A DNA stretch of 64,000 nt from Trebonia sp963774945 (GTDB lineage Bacteria; Actinomycetota; Actinomycetes; Streptosporangiales; Streptosporangiaceae): positions 868,001 through 932,000 of the forward strand of contig CAVZHA010000027.1 of the NCBI GenBank assembly GCA_963774945.1. The letters are read 5' to 3'. A model generated the notes under the pieces. It had not been told where the DNA came from. It was given only the letters and a program-made list of their open reading frames with translations, and did not search any database. The translations under genes and the position numbers were made by a program. This document shows, one piece after another, positions 61,912 to 64,000 of the stretch. Position 1 is the first letter of the stretch. Every line of letters starts with the position of its first letter.

Positions 61912-62758
61912 CGACGGCCTGGACGTGGGCGGAGTCGTCGGCCGCGCGCCACAGGACCGACCACGGGTAGTCGGAGGCGGGTTCGGCGAGGGGCCGCCAG
62001 ATGGTGCCGGGGAGCGCGGCGATGCAGGACGAAGGGACGCAGTACAGGCAGCGCCCGGCGGCGACGAGGTCGGCGGCGGCCCTGATGCTCTCCACCGTTC
62101 CCCGGTAGACGGTGGGGGTGAAGCCGGCCGCGCGGCACATCTCGACCGTGAACTGGTTGAATTCCGGCGCCATCGCCTCTTCGGCGAGCAGGAGGGGCTC
62201 TTTGGCGAGGTCGGCGACGGTGACGCCGTCGAGCTCGGCGAACCGGTGACCGGTCGGGACCAGGACGCCGAGCGGATCGTGGCGGAACAGCAGCGAGGCG
62301 ATCTGCGGCGGTGCGAGCGTGGCCCGGCCGACGCCGACGTCGAGGCGGCCGTCCAGGAGCTGCTGGTACTGCTCGGGGACGCTGGCCTCGACCTGGTTGA
62401 TGACCAGGCCGGGGTAGCGGGCCTGGACCTCGTGCAGGATCAGCGGCATCGAGTCGTAGCTGGAGTCGATGATGGCGACGCGCAGCGGGGCGGCGGCGCC
62501 CGCAGCGCTCCTGGCGGCCTGCGCGGCGCGGTCCACGTGGGCGAGGATCTGCCGCGCCTCGACCAGGAACACGACCCCGGAGGCGGTCAGCGCGACGTGG
62601 TGGGTGCTGCGCTCAAGGAGGCGGACGCCGAGCTCGCGCTCGAGCCGCTGCACCTGCTGGCTCAGCGCCGACTGGACGATGTGCTCCCGCTCGGCCGCCC
62701 GCCCGAAGTGCAGCTCCTCCGCCAGCGTTACGAAGTAGCGAAGCTGTCGTAGCTCCAT
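61844..62758 (-). CDS. LysR-family transcriptional regulator
   Basis: A 304-residue regulator. The winged helix is MELRQLRYFVTLAEELHFGRAAEREHIVQSALSQQVQRLE; the effector domain has RVAIIDSSYDSMPLILHEVQARYPG and LDGRLDVGVGRA. ATG 62758 fits the family start. It is intact and its 3' end overlaps the sigma remnant. No divergent target is evident; 228 bases separate it from the GlsB-type gene behind it. Confidence 0.85.
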   Translation of the reverse strand: MELRQLRYFVTLAEELHFGRAAEREHIVQSALSQQVQRLERELGVRLLERSTHHVALTASGVVFLVEARQILAHVDRAAQAARSAAGAAAPLRVAIIDSSYDSMPLILHEVQARYPGLVINQVEASVPEQYQQLLDGRLDVGVGRATLAPPQIASLLFRHDPLGVLVPTGHRFAELDGVTVADLAKEPLLLAEEAMAPEFNQFTVEMCRAAGFTPTVYRGTVESIRAAADLVAAGRCLYCVPSSCIAALPGTIWRPLAEPASDYPWSVLWRAADDSAHVQAVVSCAQAMSKRLGWLTTADQAAR

Positions 62759-62986
62759 GCCCGCCGCCAAGTCCGCATTCGGTCAGTTCCTCCGGCAGTA
62801 CGCCTCATTTGGCCGCCGGGGTCCGGAGCAGCTCGCTACCGCAAGCATAGGACGCGTTTGCGCTAACCGGCTACGGTGACGAGCCCTGGCCTGATCGGCG
62901 CCCTGGTCCCGGAACTGTACGTGGACCGCGTGATCCCGCCTCGGTCGAGACGGCTGATCACGCGGCCCTCGGTCAGTTCGGTTCGG

Positions 62987-63295
62987 TTACCTGCGCGCGT
63001 ACCGGCGGGTGGTGCGCCGCCGACCGGTGCTGGTACCCGATCGCGAGGTGACCAGGTGGTAGGCCAGCAGCAGGATCGCCGCGCCGATGATGGCGGTCAG
63101 CCAGGTGTCGAGGTTGAAGAACCCGTGCAGGGTGTGGATGTGGAAGATCTTCGTGGCTAGCCAGCCGCCGAGCAGCGCCCCGACGATCCCGATCACGCAG
63201 GTCAGGATCAGGCCCTGCTGCCTGCGACCGGGGATCAGCGCGTTGGCGATAAGGCCCGCGAAAAGCCCGAGAACGATCCATGCGATGATGCCCAT
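62987..63295 (-). CDS. GlsB/YeaQ/YmgE-family stress membrane protein
   Basis: A 102-residue transglycosylase-associated membrane protein. The family pattern MGIIAWIVLGLFAGLIANALIPGRRQQGL and CVIGIVGALLGGWLA is clear, with a third helix AIIGAAILLLAYHLV and a basic tail. These proteins are part of general stress responses and are often under SigB-type control, in keeping with the surrounding stress genes. Confidence 0.85.
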   Translation of the reverse strand: MGIIAWIVLGLFAGLIANALIPGRRQQGLILTCVIGIVGALLGGWLATKIFHIHTLHGFFNLDTWLTAIIGAAILLLAYHLVTSRSGTSTGRRRTTRRYARR

Positions 63296-63743
63296 GCCGA
63301 CTCCTCAGCCAGTACAGAATTGACGTACGGGTAGCCGGTCCGGCGCGACAGATCGCGGTGGGAGAAATTAACTCCCGCGGGCTCTTGCCCTTTAATAAGA
63401 AACTCCGGTCCTGCGTTGTCCTCTAAAATTCGGAGGTGCAACTGCCAGATTCCGGAGCATTATCTTTACTATACACTGACATGGCGCTAATGTCCATTTA
63501 ATCGACCTCGCCCTGCGGCCGGTCGTTTCTGCCCGTGTTACTCTGGTGACGGCTATCGATGTTCGCCGTTGTGAATGCCGCTGACACTCGTCGGCATCCG
63601 GTTTCGAACATTTCGCCGTCGGACCTGGCTGTGGCCCCGTCGTGGGCCGTGGCGATCTCCGCACTGCTAGCTGTCACGCGCGGGCCCCGGACCACGGCCC
63701 GCTCGGATGCACCCCGTTACATCCCCCTGGCGCGACGGCCGCA
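63296..63743. other. AT-richer intergenic region
   Basis: About 450 bases without a convincing gene. GC is low from 63400 to 63510. It separates the leftward GlsB gene from the rightward glycosyltransferase and should contain both promoters. No clear operator was found. Confidence 0.5.
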
Positions 63744-64000
63744 ATGAAACGCAGGCACCACACGTTGATATCGTTCATCTGGTCCCCAGGAAATCCGCTG
63801 CCCGCAGGCACCGGCGGCTCCGAGAACTACACCGTCGGCCAGGTCAGGGAACTGATCAGGCGCGGCATAGCGGCGCAGGTCGTCACCGTCGGCCTCGGCC
63901 AACGCGACGGCAGGGACGGCTTCGACGACATCCCGTTCCTGTCGCTGCCCACGCTCGCGGCGGTGAGCGAGCTCGACGACACCGTCGTCTTCGTCAACGA
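63744..64000 (+). CDS. GT4-type glycosyltransferase, partial
   Basis: The first 85 residues of a gene that runs off the window. ATG 63744 begins a Rossmann-like N-domain: HTLISFIWSPGNPLPAGTGG, then SENYTVGQVRELIRRGIAAQVVTVGLG, the usual opening of a GT-B fold GT4 enzyme in which the GTGG-S-E loop binds substrate. Its acceptor cannot be judged from this part. Confidence 0.65.
   Translation, partial: MKRRHHTLISFIWSPGNPLPAGTGGSENYTVGQVRELIRRGIAAQVVTVGLGQRDGRDGFDDIPFLSLPTLAAVSELDDTVVFVN

Overview
The window is about 70 percent GC, with many GTG starts, TAnnnT-type -10 boxes, short 4-base start/stop overlaps and families typical of Actinomycetota (GAF-ANTAR regulators, DUF3040, DUF6629, XRE/MmyB-type regulators, HisKA_3 kinases with NarL regulators, YceI, LapA). 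It looks like chromosome of a soil-type, probably filamentous actinomycete; I cannot name the genus. No rRNA, tRNA, CRISPR array, transposase or phage structural gene was seen.

Layout. 1-5.6 kb: an alpha/beta hydrolase preceded by a 46-bp tandem repeat, a duplicated muconolactone-isomerase-like protein coupled to an SDR, and a NarL-type two-component pair broken by frameshifts. 5-10.7 kb: two divergent related membrane proteins, a large secreted rhamnosidase-like enzyme with promoter and operator, and a small membrane protein/HTH pair. 11-18.8 kb: metabolic genes (methyltransferase, VOC, EamA exporter with LysR, quinone reductase, YceI, ketopantoate-reductase family, YbhN-type membrane protein). 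19-24.5 kb: a VapBC-type module, a methyltransferase, a nucleotidyltransferase, a DNA glycosylase coupled to an MmyB-type regulator, an SDR and a TetR gene whose end lies in an 8-bp satellite. 24.5-33.5 kb: two SRPBCC proteins, APC permease with Lrp, an M24-fold hydrolase, a lipoprotein/beta-lactamase-fold fusion, a second broken sensor kinase with an OmpR regulator, TetR and GNAT. 33.6-35.3 kb: a RecQ-like helicase with a hexanucleotide-repeat linker.

The most interesting region is 35.9-43.5 kb. Six tightly packed same-strand genes encode a class III cyclase-homology protein, a STAND-like NTPase with HEAT-like repeats, an SPFH protein, a membrane-linked PP2C phosphatase, a tail-anchored kinase and a VWA protein. 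The last three match the logic of the TerY-P triad (VWA + PP2C + kinase); the first three look like a sensor/effector extension with possible cyclase signalling and an amyloid-like adaptor motif shared by the first two proteins. As printed, the first two genes are fused by a single base change.

43.6-49.6 kb is a catabolic-looking unit: alcohol dehydrogenase, XRE-cupin regulator, ferredoxin-type reductase, second M24 hydrolase, MOSC protein, APC permease. Two almost identical operator/promoter sites show that the regulator and the M24-MOSC-APC genes are co-controlled. 49.6-64 kb is a stress-signalling area: response regulator-PP2C, CHASE3 kinase, Rcp1-like regulator, a TMEM175-like channel, a MobA-MoaD-like fusion, slipin, STAS protein, two GAF-ANTAR regulators, and a sigma-factor remnant missing its core-binding and -10-recognition regions, followed by LysR, GlsB-like and a glycosyltransferase running off the edge.

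Caution: about 14 genes carry roughly 25 single-base frame changes between which conserved sequence continues. That pattern suggests uncorrected indel errors at least as strongly as real decay; 11 of the 14 are signalling genes. Coordinates of those genes are whole-gene spans.
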